Assembly (NCBI RefSeq): GCF_000006685.1
Contig: NC_002620.2
Span: 577,205-641,204 of the forward strand
Length of the DNA: 64,000 nt
From: Chlamydia muridarum str. Nigg
Lineage (GTDB): Bacteria; Chlamydiota; Chlamydiia; Chlamydiales; Chlamydiaceae
Reading direction: 5' to 3'
Both the position numbers and the translations under genes were made by a program. This document shows positions 36,136 to 45,126 of this stretch, piece by piece; position 1 is the first letter of the stretch; the number at the start of each line of letters is the position of its first letter. The notes below the pieces were generated by a model. That model saw only the letters and a list, made by a program, of their open reading frames with translations. It did no database searches and was not told where the DNA came from.

Positions 36136-36549
36136 TTGAACCTTATAGACAAAGCCTTTCTCCTGAAAAAAACTATCTTATTCGCTTCTTTGGACATGGA
36201 TGTACTGCTTTCGATAGCAGATAAGTCTGAGGTCATGCTCTTTAAGGCAAGCTCTGAAATTTTTTCAGAAGGGCAACCGAGCTTCAGCTTATATGTAATA
36301 GCTGAAGGCTGCGTCAGGATTTTTGCCAAAGAACCTACCATCAATGTACGTCTCAAACCTCTTGATTGCTTTGGAGAAGAAAGTTTTTTTAGTAGCAGAG
36401 TTCGAGAATATTCAGCAGAGGCTATTACTTTAGTAAAAACGCTGGTATTAAATAAAGGACAGTTTTTAAGCATTATCGAAGAATGTCCTTCTGTTGCTTT
36501 GGCTCTCTTAGAACTATATTCGAAACAAATAGTCTTCCGAAACCAATAA
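36136..36549 (+). CDS. Cyclic-nucleotide-binding domain protein
   Basis: 137-residue stand-alone cNMP-binding (CRP/PKA regulatory type) domain. The beta-roll and phosphate-binding cassette are visible as CFGEESFF followed by RVREYSAEA, with the FGE and Arg expected to hold the ligand; no DNA-binding helix-turn-helix follows, so it is not a transcription factor. TTG start with AAGAGGAA 5 bp upstream. Probably cotranscribed with the translocase-like gene before it and may regulate it (inference). CT235 as recalled. Confidence 0.82.
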   Translation: MNLIDKAFLLKKTILFASLDMDVLLSIADKSEVMLFKASSEIFSEGQPSFSLYVIAEGCVRIFAKEPTINVRLKPLDCFGEESFFSSRVREYSAEAITLVKTLVLNKGQFLSIIEECPSVALALLELYSKQIVFRNQ

Positions 36550-36553
36550 AAAA

Positions 36554-36582
36554 CCCACAGCTTCCACAAAGGTAGCTGTGGG
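36554..36582 (-). terminator. Rho-independent terminator of acpP
   Basis: Minus strand: CCCACAGCTACC pairs with GGAAGCTGTGGG (a mismatch inside) around TTTGT and is followed by TTTTTT. It lies 27 bp past the acpP stop. Confidence 0.85.
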
Positions 36583-36608
36583 CCGTGAGACTCTTCTTTG
36601 CAAAGAGT

Positions 36609-36842
36609 TTAGTTTTGACGCTCTTGGATGTACTTAATTACGTCACCAACCGTACGGAGTTGCTCGGCATCATTTTCAGAAATTTCAAAAGCAAATTTCT
36701 CTTCTAAAGTCATAATCAACTCTGTTAAGTCCAAACTGTCGGCATTAAGATCCTCTATGAAAGAGGAACTTTCTTTGACGTCCTCAGGACTTACTCCGAG
36801 CTGATCAACTATAATTGCCTTTACATCATCTTCTAAACTCAT
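36609..36842 (-). CDS. acpP: Acyl carrier protein
   Basis: 77-residue acidic carrier of growing acyl chains in type II fatty-acid synthesis and of the acyl groups used for lipid A. The phosphopantetheine site is Ser36 in the DSL motif (NADSLDL). Length and charge are typical. It has its own terminator and a separate leader, so it is probably a single-gene unit rather than part of fabH-fabD-fabG. CT236 as recalled. Confidence 0.97.
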   Translation of the reverse strand: MSLEDDVKAIIVDQLGVSPEDVKESSSFIEDLNADSLDLTELIMTLEEKFAFEISENDAEQLRTVGDVIKYIQERQN

Positions 36843-36857
36843 CCTATGATCCTTACT

Positions 36858-36873
36858 TTCATTTCAAAATGAA
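36858..36873. promoter_or_regulatory. 16-bp palindrome just upstream of acpP
   Basis: TTCATTT and AAATGAA flank a central CA, 16 bp before the acpP start and next to its ribosome site. Could be an operator or a leader hairpin; no factor is identified. Confidence 0.35.
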
Positions 36874-36878
36874 GCGCC

Positions 36879-37207
36879 TTCCATCTTAAGCAGATGGACG
36901 ACTTATGGCTGCTCAAAACAACCATTGGTTTTCTCGCAGAGTCTACAGCAAAAAAATCTAGCTTTGTTCAAAGCTAGAATAACTAATCCCTACAAGTCTA
37001 CTCTTTCGCACATTCTATGCGTAAGGGTTCTTAGTAAACTGAGCATCCTGCACAGCTACTGTATTCCGGCTGTATAACAGCCAACAAAATGCCTCCTAAA
37101 TAAAAAATTTAGAAGGACTTAGGGCGAGAAGCACAAACCGCTCGCGAAGATAAAGAAGAAGTTACCACGAAAAAACTTAATTTTTCAAGATAACCTTTCC
37201 CAACTCC
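36879..37207. other. Gap between acpP and fabG
   Basis: About 330 bp with no credible gene. It contains the fab terminator at 36957-36978 and about 230 bp between that hairpin and the fabG stop that would form a long 3' tail of the fab message or hold a small RNA. No clear promoter was found by eye. Confidence 0.5.
36957..36978 (-). terminator. Rho-independent terminator downstream of fabG
   Basis: Minus strand: TCTAGCTTTG and CAAAGCTAGA form a perfect 10-bp stem with a tiny loop, followed by TTTTTTT. It lies 230 bp past the fabG stop, upstream of acpP, and would separate the fab unit from acpP. Confidence 0.85.
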
Positions 37208-37954
37208 TTAAGCCATACCCCCGTCAACACTCAAAACCTGTCCTGTAATGTATGAAGATTGATTAGAAGCCAAGAACAAAGCAGCCATAGCAATTTCTTC
37301 CGGAGTACCAACTCGTCCTAAAGGAACTCCCTTAAGCCACTCATTTTTTAAATTATCACTTAACCCCTTAGTCATATCAGTATCAATGAATCCTGGAGCT
37401 ATACAGTTAACTCGAATATTTTTACTTCCAACTTCTTTAGATAAGGCTTTACTAAATCCAATAATTCCTGCTTTAGCAGCAGCATAATTTGTTTGCCCAG
37501 GACTTCCTCTTAACCCAACAATAGAACTAATATTAACAATCGCCCCGGACCTAGCCTTAATCATAGGCCTTATAACTGCAGAACAAACGTTGTATATAGA
37601 TCCCAAGTTCGTATCAATTACAGACGACCACTCTTCTTCAGACATTCTCATTAAAAGAGAATCGCGAGTAATGCCTGCATTATTAACAACAACATCAATA
37701 GTTCCATATTCTGCTAAAAATTTTTGAACTTGAGCAGAAACCATATCGTTTTTACTGACATCAACAAGAGCAAACGACACCTTGCTTCCGGTTTTATCAG
37801 AAAGATCCTGGGCAGCAGATTTCCCAGCCTCCTCATTGATTCCCCAGATTTGAACATTAGCCCCATGCTCAGCGAATAGTTTTGCTATGCCAAAACCAAT
37901 TCCCCTAGAACCGCCAGTTACAATTGCAGCTTTGTTTACCAATAAGCTATTCAT
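37208..37954 (-). CDS. fabG: 3-oxoacyl-[acyl-carrier-protein] reductase
   Basis: NADPH-dependent reductase of beta-ketoacyl-ACP in fatty-acid elongation. 248-residue short-chain dehydrogenase with TGGSRGIG (13-20), NNAG (91-94), the catalytic Ser of NISSI, Tyr157 and Lys161 (YAAAK), all intact. Third gene of fabH-fabD-fabG on the minus strand; its ATG overlaps the fabD stop by 4 bp (ATGA). CT237 as recalled. Confidence 0.97.
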   Translation of the reverse strand: MNSLLVNKAAIVTGGSRGIGFGIAKLFAEHGANVQIWGINEEAGKSAAQDLSDKTGSKVSFALVDVSKNDMVSAQVQKFLAEYGTIDVVVNNAGITRDSLLMRMSEEEWSSVIDTNLGSIYNVCSAVIRPMIKARSGAIVNISSIVGLRGSPGQTNYAAAKAGIIGFSKALSKEVGSKNIRVNCIAPGFIDTDMTKGLSDNLKNEWLKGVPLGRVGTPEEIAMAALFLASNQSSYITGQVLSVDGGMA

Positions 37955-38877
37955 TCAAAACTCCGACAAAAATTCTCTATATCTTCTACAGATCCTAAAT
38001 GTTTACAAGGAGAGGCAAGTCCTATAGACCGACAAAGCCCCGTCAAAACATTTCCAGATCCAAGTTCAAGAAATAAATCTACTTTGGAATCAATTTGAAA
38101 ACAAGTTTGATACCATAACGTTGGAGAAGTCATTTGTTTAACCATTAAAGAACGAATCATTTCGCTCTCTTGTACCAACTCCCCTACTACATTAGACGCG
38201 AATGCTATGCTCGAATCTCTGATAGCTAACTGATATAAATAGGGAGCCAATTCGTCTTGAGCAGATTGCATAAGTGGAGTATGAAACGCTCCAGATACTT
38301 TTAACATGACTACTTTTTTGGCTCCTAACTCTCGGAGAACTACAGCAGCTTCTTCTACTTTATCCCGAACCCCTGCGATGACAATCTGCTTGGGAGCATT
38401 GTAATTAGCCACCCAAATCCCACTACCTAAAGACTCTAAAGCTGGCAGCACAATATCTGCAGTTAAGCCTAAAACTGCAGCCATCGCTCCTAGGGACTGT
38501 TCACAAGCTGCATTCATAAGTTCAGCTCGCTTTTGTACAACACGAAGTCCATCTTCCAAACTTATACGTTTAGATGCCGTTAAAGCAGTATACTCTCCTA
38601 AACTTAGACCAGAAACCAAAACAGGGTTAAAAGAACAGCGTGCTGATAAAATCTCTAATACAGCCAAACTATGAAGATAAATAGCTAACTGACTATTTGT
38701 TGTTTTCAATAAAGTTTCTTCTGGACCTTCGAACATAATGGAAGACAAAGAGAATCCAAGAAACTCATCTGCTTGAGCGAACAACTGTGTCACTTCTGGA
38801 TACTGTTGATAAAGATCCTTGCCCATTCCAACGAATTGACTACCCTGACCAGGGAATAGCAACCCTATACGCTCCAT
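37951..38877 (-). CDS. fabD: Malonyl-CoA:ACP transacylase
   Basis: Moves malonyl from CoA to ACP for fatty-acid synthesis. 308 residues with the N-terminal FPGQGSQ motif, nucleophile Ser in GLSLGEYTA, and the catalytic His in SGAFHTPLM. It lies 16 bp after fabH and overlaps fabG by 4 bp, so the three enzymes are made from one message. CT238 as recalled. Confidence 0.96.
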   Translation of the reverse strand: MERIGLLFPGQGSQFVGMGKDLYQQYPEVTQLFAQADEFLGFSLSSIMFEGPEETLLKTTNSQLAIYLHSLAVLEILSARCSFNPVLVSGLSLGEYTALTASKRISLEDGLRVVQKRAELMNAACEQSLGAMAAVLGLTADIVLPALESLGSGIWVANYNAPKQIVIAGVRDKVEEAAVVLRELGAKKVVMLKVSGAFHTPLMQSAQDELAPYLYQLAIRDSSIAFASNVVGELVQESEMIRSLMVKQMTSPTLWYQTCFQIDSKVDLFLELGSGNVLTGLCRSIGLASPCKHLGSVEDIENFCRSFE

Positions 38878-38893
38878 AACATGGTCTCCTCTA

Positions 38894-39877
38894 TTACATT
38901 TGCTGTAAAATCACAGCTCCCCAAGACAATCCCCCTCCAAAGGCAACTAACAATAGTCGCTCTTTCGAATGAATATCGTGCGTACGCAATAGCTCGTCTA
39001 ATGCAATTCCTACAGAAGAAGCTGCAGTATTCCCATATTTAGCGAGAGTTTTAAACACTCGTGAATCCTCAACCGCAAACCGTTTTGCAATTGCATCAAT
39101 AATACGTTCATTCGCCTGATGAGGAACCAACCAGTCTATATCTTCCTCTTGCAAACCAGCTTCCGTAATGCATGTTTTAGCAGCAAACTCCATTCGACGC
39201 ACTGCATGCTTAAACACCTCCTTACCTTCCATGGTAATGAAATGTTGCTGATTTTGTATGGTATCCTGAGAGGCTGGACAACGACTTCCTCCTGCTGGTA
39301 GCCGTAAAAGGTCTCCTTGTTTTCCATCCGCTCCCAAGTTCACTTTGGATATTTTTAAAGATCCTGGTCTTGAAGGACCGACAACACAAGCCGAACCCCC
39401 ATCTCCAAACAATACACAAGTATTACGATCTTCGTAATTGACAAAGGAAGATAATTTGTCTGCTGCAATCACAAGGACACACTGATACATCCCAGCTTCA
39501 ACATACGCCTTAGCTATAGACAACCCATACAGAAAGCCCGTACATGCAACTAAACAATCAAAAGCAGGCACCTCTTTAATCCCTAAATAGGCCTGGGCTA
39601 AAGCGGCACTAGATGGGAAAATATAATCTGGAGCTGCAGTAGCAAACACAATGCAATCTATCTGGCTTTTGGAGATTTTAGCCGCCTCTATAGCCTTTTC
39701 CGCAGCTTTTGCTCCCATAAAGGATGAAAACTCTTCAGCCGAAGCTATCCTACGTTCTTTAATCCCTGTCCTAGTCGAGATCCATTCATCAGAAGTCTCA
39801 ACCATTTTCTCCAAATCTGCGTTTGTCAAAACTTTTTTAGGCAAATACGAACCGGTTCCCCAGATCGACGCTCTCAC
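38894..39877 (-). CDS. fabH: 3-oxoacyl-[acyl-carrier-protein] synthase III
   Basis: Condenses acetyl-CoA with malonyl-ACP to start fatty-acid synthesis. Catalytic Cys in ACTGFLYG, His and Asn of VPHQANERI and of KYGNTAASS complete the triad. GTG 39877 is chosen, giving 327 residues beginning RASIWGTGSYLP, the length and start recalled for the family; GTG 39889 and TTG 39901 are in-frame alternatives and the ribosome site AGGTG fits 39889 better, so the start is uncertain. Divergent from recR. CT239 as recalled. Confidence 0.94.
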   Translation of the reverse strand: MRASIWGTGSYLPKKVLTNADLEKMVETSDEWISTRTGIKERRIASAEEFSSFMGAKAAEKAIEAAKISKSQIDCIVFATAAPDYIFPSSAALAQAYLGIKEVPAFDCLVACTGFLYGLSIAKAYVEAGMYQCVLVIAADKLSSFVNYEDRNTCVLFGDGGSACVVGPSRPGSLKISKVNLGADGKQGDLLRLPAGGSRCPASQDTIQNQQHFITMEGKEVFKHAVRRMEFAAKTCITEAGLQEEDIDWLVPHQANERIIDAIAKRFAVEDSRVFKTLAKYGNTAASSVGIALDELLRTHDIHSKERLLLVAFGGGLSWGAVILQQM

Positions 39878-40015
39878 ATCTTTTTTCACATGCACCTGCA
39901 AACAAAAAGAAAAAACCGAGTATACTGTTAGAGGAGTTTTATACCCTAACCTTTATTTTGCATCTATCCCCATAATCGATTATCTAGGTCATGGACCTCA
40001 ATTGGCTTGAAAGAC

Positions 40016-40618
40016 ATGTTAAAATATCCCGACTACATTTCTAAACTCATCTCATTTTTAAAAAAACTACCTGGCATTGGGTTTAAATCGGCAGAAAAAA
40101 TTGCATTTGAATTATTAGAATGGGATCCTTCTCAAGTCGAAGCAATGGGACTGGCAATGCAAGAATTTTCTGCTTCGCATGCCACATGCCCAGACTGCTT
40201 TTGCTTAAAGACTAGCAAAACTTCCTCTTGTGATTTTTGTAGCGAATCTAGAGATTCTTCGTTTTTATGCATCGTTGCAACACCTAAAGACGTCTTTTCT
40301 TTTGAAAAATCAAAAATTTTTAAAGGACGTTACTTCGTTTTAGGAAATCTCCTTTCCCCTATTACAGGAAAACATCTATCTTTAGAAAAACTAAACATCC
40401 TCAAGCAACGAATAGAAGATTTTGCTCCAAAAGAAATGATTATCGCCCTTGATGCAACATTGGAAGGAGATGCTACAGCCTTGTTTTTAAAACAAGAGTT
40501 CTCCCATCTTCCCATAAAAATTTCTAGATTGGCTCTCGGCATGCCTGTTGGGTTATCTTTTGATTTTATAGATTCCAACACTCTTGCAAGAGCTTTTTCT
40601 GGAAGAAATTGTTTTTAA
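40016..40618 (+). CDS. recR: Recombination mediator RecR
   Basis: Works with RecF/RecO to load RecA at gaps in recombinational repair. 200 residues: helix-hairpin-helix near LPGIGFKSAEK (18-28), C4 zinc finger with Cys58, Cys61, Cys72 and Cys75, then a Toprim domain (about 80-175). ATG 40016 matches the start recalled for CT240; an in-frame TTG at 40007 is possible. Single gene, followed by a 413-bp gap. Confidence 0.95.
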   Translation: MLKYPDYISKLISFLKKLPGIGFKSAEKIAFELLEWDPSQVEAMGLAMQEFSASHATCPDCFCLKTSKTSSCDFCSESRDSSFLCIVATPKDVFSFEKSKIFKGRYFVLGNLLSPITGKHLSLEKLNILKQRIEDFAPKEMIIALDATLEGDATALFLKQEFSHLPIKISRLALGMPVGLSFDFIDSNTLARAFSGRNCF

Positions 40619-40670
40619 GCATTTTTTTGCAAGGAGAAATTCTTTTCAAAAAACACGTTTTGGAATATGC

Positions 40671-40699
40671 TTGAGTCGGTTTAGTTAGTTTTTTACTAT
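40671..40699 (+). promoter_or_regulatory. Promoter-like element facing a terminator
   Basis: TTGAGT, a 17-bp spacer and TACTAT. The predicted start near 40706 coincides with the first base of the following hairpin. Confidence 0.4.
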
Positions 40700-40704
40700 C
40701 AACC

Positions 40705-40756
40705 AGCAGCCCCTCTGAGTTCTCCCCCGAACCTGCTAGAGGGGCTGCTTTTTTTC
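40705..40756 (+). terminator. Strong Rho-independent terminator
   Basis: AGCAGCCCCTCT and AGAGGGGCTGCT form a perfect 12-bp GC-rich stem with a 21-base loop, followed by a run of T. It may end recR transcripts (about 90 bp away) or a very short RNA from the promoter-like pair before it. Confidence 0.85.
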
Positions 40757-41031
40757 ATCTTTTCAGCTAATTCTCTTTCAATTTTACCGTTTCACAGGCT
40801 CAACTTTCTTACTAAATTTGTAGGGCTGGCCAAATTATCCTCGATTCTCTATTGTAATTGGATAGGTCTTGGGTAGTCTCTCCTCAATGCGCATAGAGGC
40901 AACTGTGAGGATGGCTTTTGGCCAAAAAGGATGGCAATCTCTTTCCTAAAAAAGAAATGGCACCCTACTTAATAAGAGTAGAAATAAAGCTTCATCCCTA
41001 GCGAAGACTTTTCTAGATAAAGGAAGTAATA

Positions 41032-43410
41032 ATGCTTGGAATACGAAAAAAAACGATTCTGCAACTCGCTATTTTACTGTTGCTCCCCTTTTCACAAAAC
41101 GCCTTTGGAACATCTCCTGAAGGACGTATGGTGGTACAATCCATCACTATTGAGACTCGAGGAGAAAATGCTCAAAATAAGCGGGCTATTCCCAAAATAA
41201 AGACAAAGCAAGGGACGCTGTTCTCTCAAACTGATTTTGACGAAGATCTAAGAACTCTCTCGAAAGATTTCGACCGCATTGATCCTATTGTAGAGTTTCG
41301 CAATGGGCAAGCTGTTATTTCCCTTATTCTGACAGCAAAACCCGTTATCCGACACATTAACATCTCAGGGAATGAAGCAATTCCTACTCATAAAATTTTA
41401 AAAACCCTAGAGCTTTATAAAAACGATCTTTTTGATCGAGAGGTTTTTTTCAAAAATTTTGATGCTTTAAGAACCCTTTACTTAAAACGCGGATACTACG
41501 ATTCTCAATTGTCCTATTCTCACGATCATAATGAGCAAGAAGGTTATATTGATATCTCAATCCAAATTAAAGAAGGGCCCTACGGACGGATAAAAAAATT
41601 AACAATTTCAGGTATTACTCGTACAGAAGCCTCTGATTTGGGAGACATAGTTTTAACCAAACAGTACTCTACAACAACAAGTTGGTTCACTGGAGCAGGG
41701 GTATACCATCCAGACATGGTGGACCAGGATCTCTTTGCCATAACAAACTATTTTCAAAATAAAGGTTATGCAGACGCAAAAGTCACAAAAGAAGTCTCCA
41801 CAGATGCTAAAGGAAACCTCTCTCTTGTTATCAACGTAGATAAAGGGCCCCTGTATACTTTAGGTCACGTACATATAGAAGGTTTCACAGCTTTATCCAA
41901 GCGGTTACTTGATAAACAACTGTTAGTGGGCCCCAATTCCTTATATTGCCCAGAAAAAGTTTGGGCTGGAGCTCAAAAAATCCGTAATGCCTACGCTAGA
42001 TACGGATATGTAAATACCAATGTAGACGTATCTTTTGCTGTTCATCCAACGCTCCCAGTTTATGATGTTACTTACAGGGTTAGCGAAGGAGCTCCTTACA
42101 AAATCGGACTAATCAAAATCAAAGGGAACACACACACCAAACATGACGTAATTTTACATGAGACAAGTCTGTTCCCTGGAGATACTTTTGATAGATTAAA
42201 ACTAGAAGATACGGAAACTCGATTACGTAACACAGGCTACTTTAAAAGTGTGAGTGTCTACACGGTACGCTCACAATTAGATCCTTTGGACTCAAATAAC
42301 CTTTATAGAGACGTTTTCATTGAAGTCAAAGAAACCGAAACAGGTAACCTAGGACTGTTCTTAGGATTCAGTTCTATAGACCATCTGTTCGGAGGAGCAG
42401 AAATTTCAGAAAGCAATTTTGATTTATTTGGCGCCCGACACTTATTCAAAAAAGGGTTTAAATCCTTAAGAGGTGGTGGGGAATATCTTTTCTTAAAAGC
42501 CAATTTAGGAGACAAAGTTACTGATTATACTGTTAAATGGACAAAACCTCATTTCTTAAACACCCCATGGATCCTAGGAGTAGAATTAGATAAATCTATT
42601 AATAAGGCTTTATCAAAAGATTATTCCGTTGATACCTATGGAGGAAACATCAGCACGACATACATTCTTAACGACAAACTGAAATATGGGATGTATTACC
42701 GCGGGAGCCAAACGAGCCTAAGTTTAAGAAAAAAAACAGAAAATCCTAACAAACCTGGACCAGATCTAGATAGTAACAAGGGATTTGTTTCCGCGGCAGG
42801 GCTTAACGTTCTTTACGATTCTATTGACAATCCTAGAAAACCTACTATGGGTATTCGGAGCTCTTTGAACTTTGAGTTGTCTGGATTAGGAGGAACCTAT
42901 CAGTTTACAAAATTAACAGCCAGCGGCTCTATCTATCGCCTGCTAACTAAAAAAGGTGTTTTGAAAATTCGTGGAGAAGCTAAGTTTATTAAACCTTTCG
43001 GTACAACCACAGCCCAAGGAATTCCTGTTAGTGAGCGCTTCTTCTTAGGAGGAGAATCTACCGTTCGTGGATATAAACCATTTATTATTGGGCCTAAATT
43101 TTCTCCAACAGAGCCTCAAGGGGGCTTATCTTCCTTATTGCTAACAGAAGAGTTTCAATATCCTCTAATTTCTCAACCCAGCATCAATGCATTCGTTTTT
43201 CTAGATTCGGGCTTTATTGGCACGGAAGAGTACACTATTCGACTCAAAAATCTCTGTAGCAGTGCCGGATTTGGGTTGCGTTTTGATATGATGAATAACG
43301 TGCCCATTATGTTAGGTTGGGGTTGGCCTTTCCGCCCAACAGAAATTCTTAATAATGAAAAAATTGATGTATCTCAAAGATTCTTCTTCGCTTTGGGAGG
43401 AGTGTTCTAG
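41032..43410 (+). CDS. bamA: Outer membrane protein assembly factor BamA (Omp85)
   Basis: Central subunit of the BAM complex inserting beta-barrel proteins into the outer membrane. 792 residues: N-terminal signal peptide (about 1-26), five POTRA-like repeats to about 420, and a C-terminal 16-strand barrel with the VRGY motif (ESTVRGYK) in loop 6, ending in the aromatic FFFALGGVF typical of barrel C-termini. Omp85 of C. trachomatis (CT241) is surface-exposed. First gene of bamA-skp-lpxD; a perfect hairpin separates it from skp. Confidence 0.96.
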   Translation: MLGIRKKTILQLAILLLLPFSQNAFGTSPEGRMVVQSITIETRGENAQNKRAIPKIKTKQGTLFSQTDFDEDLRTLSKDFDRIDPIVEFRNGQAVISLILTAKPVIRHINISGNEAIPTHKILKTLELYKNDLFDREVFFKNFDALRTLYLKRGYYDSQLSYSHDHNEQEGYIDISIQIKEGPYGRIKKLTISGITRTEASDLGDIVLTKQYSTTTSWFTGAGVYHPDMVDQDLFAITNYFQNKGYADAKVTKEVSTDAKGNLSLVINVDKGPLYTLGHVHIEGFTALSKRLLDKQLLVGPNSLYCPEKVWAGAQKIRNAYARYGYVNTNVDVSFAVHPTLPVYDVTYRVSEGAPYKIGLIKIKGNTHTKHDVILHETSLFPGDTFDRLKLEDTETRLRNTGYFKSVSVYTVRSQLDPLDSNNLYRDVFIEVKETETGNLGLFLGFSSIDHLFGGAEISESNFDLFGARHLFKKGFKSLRGGGEYLFLKANLGDKVTDYTVKWTKPHFLNTPWILGVELDKSINKALSKDYSVDTYGGNISTTYILNDKLKYGMYYRGSQTSLSLRKKTENPNKPGPDLDSNKGFVSAAGLNVLYDSIDNPRKPTMGIRSSLNFELSGLGGTYQFTKLTASGSIYRLLTKKGVLKIRGEAKFIKPFGTTTAQGIPVSERFFLGGESTVRGYKPFIIGPKFSPTEPQGGLSSLLLTEEFQYPLISQPSINAFVFLDSGFIGTEEYTIRLKNLCSSAGFGLRFDMMNNVPIMLGWGWPFRPTEILNNEKIDVSQRFFFALGGVF

Positions 43411-43415
43411 AACCC

Positions 43416-43447
43416 GAAAGGAAAAAGAGTCCCCTCTTTTTCCTTTC
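43416..43447 (+). terminator. 14-bp perfect hairpin between bamA and skp
   Basis: GAAAGGAAAAAGAG and CTCTTTTTCCTTTC form a perfect 14-bp stem with loop TCCC, starting 6 bp past the bamA stop. It has a purine-rich 5' arm and pyrimidine-rich 3' arm but only a weak T-run after it. Probably an attenuator or processing/stability site within the operon rather than a full stop. Confidence 0.6.
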
Positions 43448-43480
43448 ACCTATCTGCATATGTTTTTATAGGAAAGAATT

Positions 43481-44002
43481 ATGAAAAAGTTCTTATTGCT
43501 TAGCTTAATGTCCTTGGCTTCTTCAACCGTGTTTGCAGCAAGTTCTACAAATACAATTGGAATTGTTAACCTACGTCGCTGCCTAGAAGAATCTGAACTA
43601 GGCAAAAAAGAATCTGCAGAATTTGAAAAAATGAAAAATCAGTTCTCTAACAGCATAGGGAAAATGGAAGAGGAACTGTCTTCTATTTATTCTAAACTGC
43701 AGGACGACGATTACATGGAAGGGCTATCCGAATCTGCGGCAGCTGAATTAAGAAAAAAATTCGAGGAGCTATCTTCAGAATACAACACAGCTCAGGGGCA
43801 GTATTACCAAATACTAAATCAGAACAACCTCAAACGCATGCAAAAAATTATGGAAGCTGTGAAAAAAGCCTCTGAGGTTGTTCGAATCCAAGAAGGCCTT
43901 TCAGCGCTTCTTAATGAAGATATTGTCTTAGCTATTGATACCTCTTCAGACAAAACGGATGCTGTTATTAAAATTCTTGATGATTCTTTTCAAAATAATT
44001 AA
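43481..44002 (+). CDS. skp: Periplasmic chaperone Skp (OmpH)
   Basis: Holds unfolded outer-membrane proteins on their way to BamA. 173 residues: signal peptide ending about FAAS (residues 1-20), then an OmpH domain with the long helical hairpin arms (about 45-130) rich in Glu/Lys. Placed between bamA and lpxD as in many Gram-negatives; CT242 as recalled. A ribosome site AGGA-like stretch (TAGGAAAG) precedes the ATG. Confidence 0.93.
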   Translation: MKKFLLLSLMSLASSTVFAASSTNTIGIVNLRRCLEESELGKKESAEFEKMKNQFSNSIGKMEEELSSIYSKLQDDDYMEGLSESAAAELRKKFEELSSEYNTAQGQYYQILNQNNLKRMQKIMEAVKKASEVVRIQEGLSALLNEDIVLAIDTSSDKTDAVIKILDDSFQNN

Positions 44003-44029
44003 CATGCGAAGCTAGCCTAGGAGTGCCGT

Positions 44030-45094
44030 ATGTCTCAACCCGTTTATTCTCTTAAACAATTAGCTGATTTTTTAAATGTCGAGTTTCAAGGAAATGGAGC
44101 CACACTTCTTTCCGGTGTTGAGGAGATAGGAGAAGCAAAAGCGGCACACGTTACTTTCTTGGACAATGAAAAATATGCTAAACATTTAAAATCATCTGAA
44201 GCTGGCGCCATCATTCTTTCTCGAACGCAGTTTCAAAAATATCGAGAATTGAACAAAAATTTCCTTATAGTTTCAGAATCCCCCTCCCTAGTTTTCCAAA
44301 AATGCTTAGAACTATTCATAGCTCCTGTCGACTCTGGATTTCCAGGCATTCATCCTACTGCAGTTATTCATCCAACAGCAATTATTGAAGAACATGTGTG
44401 TATCGAGCCTTATGTTGTGATTTGTCAACATGCTCGTATTGGAGCGGCTTGTCATATTGGAACAGGAAGTGTCATCGGAGCCCATTCTTCTATTGGAGAA
44501 CATTCTTATATTTATCCTCGCGTTGTTGTTAGAGAAAGGGTTTCTATCGGCAAACGCGTTATCATCCAACCGGGAGCAATCATAGGGTCTTGCGGGTTCG
44601 GTTATGTTACCAGTGCTTTTGGGCAGCACAAACATTTGAAGCACCTAGGAACAGTAATCATTGAAGATGATGTAGAGATCGGTGCTAACACGACTATTGA
44701 TAGAGGAAGATTTAAGCATAGCATTGTACGTGAAGGCTCTAAAATTGATAATCTTGTACAAATCGCACATCAAGTCGAGGTTGGTCAGCACAGTATGGTA
44801 GTAGCGCAGGCTGGGATTGCAGGGTCAACTAAGATAGGCAACCACGTGATTATCGGCGGACAAGCTGGTGTAACAGGACATATTTGCATTGCTGATCATG
44901 TTATCATGATGGCGCAAACTGGTGTCACAAAATCCATTACCTCTCCAGGGATCTATGGAGGAGCTCCCGCTCGTCCATATCAAGAGGTTCATCGTCAAGT
45001 CGCCAAAATACGCAATCTTCCTCGCCTTGAGGAGCGTATCGCATCGCTTGAAAAATTGGTACAGAAGCTAGAAGCTCTTTCTGAACAACATTAA
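44030..45094 (+). CDS. lpxD: UDP-3-O-acylglucosamine N-acyltransferase
   Basis: Adds the N-linked acyl chain from acyl-ACP in lipid A synthesis. 354 residues: N-terminal uridine-binding domain (about 1-100), then a left-handed beta-helix of hexapeptide repeats (about 105-290; many [IV]G-x4 repeats such as [12 protein letters not shown]), and a helical C-terminus. The catalytic His is expected in the HQVEVGQH region. Cotranscribed with skp (27-bp gap). CT243 as recalled. Confidence 0.96.
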
Positions 45095-45126
45095 TTTACT
45101 TGAGTTATCAGACGAAGCTTTTGCAT

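Larger units (their letters stand above)
40619..41031. other. Long gap between recR and bamA
   Basis: 413 bp with no credible protein gene. It holds a promoter-like pair at 40671-40699 directly followed by a strong terminator hairpin (40705-40756), then about 280 bp leading to bamA that contain a GGATGGC motif twice around TTTTGGCCAAAA at about 40910-40935. Probably regulatory, possibly a small RNA. Confidence 0.5.
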
